Origin: Bacteroidota bacterium
Lineage (GTDB): Bacteria > Bacteroidota > Bacteroidia > Flavobacteriales_F > PHOS-HE28
Assembly (NCBI GenBank): GCA_023430945.1
Contig: JAEYYE010000310.1
Span: 1-7,175, forward strand
Direction of reading: 5' to 3'
Length of the DNA: 7,175 nt
The position numbers and the translations under genes are program-made. Below the pieces are notes generated by a model. It made no database searches and was not told where the DNA came from. It was given only the letters and a program-made list of their open reading frames with translations. Shown one piece after another: positions 6,324 to 7,175 of the stretch. Position 1 is the stretch's first letter, and each line of letters begins with the position of its first letter.

Positions 6324-7175
6324 GAAGTAGCGTGGGTCACGCAGTTTAATACGGTAGCCGAACTCATATTGCAGCATCATCTCATGCGATCCGGAATGAT
6401 ACCGTTCGATCCTATTGATCCCCATATCGTAGGAATATCCGATACGCCATTGCGGTTTCGGCAGGACCTCCAGCATGGCGACCACCGCTTCGTTCGATCG
6501 GTACGATCCGCCCAGCCAGAGCTTTTCATGGAAGATGAAGTTGGCGCTCAAATCGCCCTGGATGCCGCCGGAGGCCGTGTACCGCAGCAGGGTGGTGGGT
6601 TTCATCTTCACCCGTTCCGAAAGTTCGATGAGATGCCCGGCGAAGAGCATCGGCTGCATGTTCATGGACCTGCGTGAGGATGGATCGGTGATCACATCAC
6701 GCTGCCGCAACATGAACGGGAAGGAGATCCCGACGAATGATCTTTTCGAATGATAGTAGGCGCCGCTGCTGAAATTGGGTTTGATCGCTGCGCGTTCCAC
6801 CGGTTGAAAGGAAACATCGCTCTGTTGCTGCAGCGCAACGTCCTGCCAGTTCGATCGGCCCGCGAGGAAACCCAGCCCAAGACCGAAGGCGAGCTTGCCT
6901 TTCGGCAACCGCAGGCGATAGGCATAATTGGTGGTGACGCCGGTCTCGCGGCTTACGCCGATCCGATCGTTGAACACCATCAATCCCAGACCGATCTTCT
7001 TTCCCTTCACCGGTGAATGCACACTGAGCACCTGCGTGACCGGTGCGCCGGCGAAACCGACCCATTGCTGGCGGTGCGTGAGGTTGACGGTAAGTGCATC
7101 GCTGCTGCCGGCGTAGGCGGGATTGATCAACAGGCCATTGAAAAGGTACTGGCTGGTGATCGGTGTATGCTGCGC
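6321..7175 (-). CDS. PorP/SprF-family type IX secretion outer-membrane protein (5' end cut by window edge)
   Basis: The frame runs from beyond the right edge (284 codons visible) to TGA at 6321-6323. The first visible residues, AQHTPITSQYLFNGLLINPAYAG, fit the mature start just after a signal peptide, so roughly 20 residues are missing. The TTG at 7130 lies inside this conserved motif and is not the start. Family marks are INPAYAG, QWVGFAGAPVTQ, a GLGLMVFNDRIG stretch, repeated amphipathic beta-strands, and an aromatic-ended C-terminus (DPRYF) typical of outer-membrane barrels. PorP of Porphyromonas and SprF of Flavobacterium act in T9SS: PorP joins the cell-envelope machinery, and SprF is needed for export or attachment of the type B cargo SprB. 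The gene is coupled to the downstream OmpA-family gene and lies two genes upstream of a type B cargo gene, which favours an SprF-like role. Which paralogue it is cannot be told from the window. Confidence 0.93.
   Translation of the reverse strand, partial: AQHTPITSQYLFNGLLINPAYAGSSDALTVNLTHRQQWVGFAGAPVTQVLSVHSPVKGKKIGLGLMVFNDRIGVSRETGVTTNYAYRLRLPKGKLAFGLGLGFLAGRSNWQDVALQQQSDVSFQPVERAAIKPNFSSGAYYHSKRSFVGISFPFMLRQRDVITDPSSRRSMNMQPMLFAGHLIELSERVKMKPTTLLRYTASGGIQGDLSANFIFHEKLWLGGSYRSNEAVVAMLEVLPKPQWRIGYSYDMGINRIERYHSGSHEMMLQYEFGYRIKLRDPRYF

Noticed and set aside
7128..7130. TTG start for the PorP/SprF-like gene
   Set aside because: The frame continues to the window edge and the codons upstream encode the conserved QYLFNGLLINPAYAG segment, so this codon is an internal leucine.
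1..7175. Defence island, mobile element, CRISPR array or RNA gene
   Set aside because: No spaced direct repeats, terminal inverted repeats, transposase or integrase motifs, or tRNA-like folds were seen; coding sequence of four ordinary genes fills nearly the whole window.

Overview
The window reads as chromosomal DNA from a Bacteroidota bacterium, most likely a GC-rich member of the Flavobacteriales/Sphingobacteriales side of the phylum. The evidence is three proteins typical of that phylum: a PorP/SprF-family outer-membrane protein, an OmpA-family lipid-anchor-less periplasmic protein with PD40 and PKD repeats, and a very large surface protein ending in the 'gliding motility-associated' (CHU_C, type B) sorting domain of the type IX secretion system (T9SS). 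Start codons lack strong Shine-Dalgarno sites, which also fits. No rRNA, tRNA, CRISPR array, transposase or phage gene was seen.

Layout from right to left, following the minus strand. (1) 7175-6321: PorP/SprF-like protein, its 5' end (signal peptide) outside the window. (2) 6321-4135: 728-aa OmpA-family protein, joined to the first gene by a TGATG stop/start overlap. (3) 4134-4054: 81-bp gap between convergent genes with two weak inverted repeats but no U-tract terminator. (4) 3376-4053 on the plus strand: an AlkD-family DNA glycosylase with all four expected active-site residues. (5) 3323-1: a minus-strand reading frame of 1107 codons that is open to the left edge. It encodes a signal peptide, an 'ENKGQWP' N-terminal domain (DUF7948-like), a seven-blade SBBP-type beta-propeller, a PKD domain, about three Ig-like segments and the first 30 or so residues of the CHU_C sorting domain; the last 50-odd residues are outside the window.

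Functionally, the three minus-strand genes form a plausible T9SS cargo/anchor set: the large adhesin-like protein is the exported type B cargo, the PorP/SprF-like barrel is the kind of protein that type B cargo needs for export or surface attachment, and the OmpA-family protein would tie the barrel to peptidoglycan. The DNA-repair gene sits between them on the opposite strand and has no obvious functional link. Because the gaps on both sides of it are so short (52 and 81 bp), transcription of the two strands must overlap.

The most unusual property of the DNA itself is an extreme excess of GATC: about 154 sites by hand count in 7175 bp, where about 28 would be expected at random. They occur in all genes and in all three codon phases. 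I did not find a convincing undescribed defence or mobile system here.
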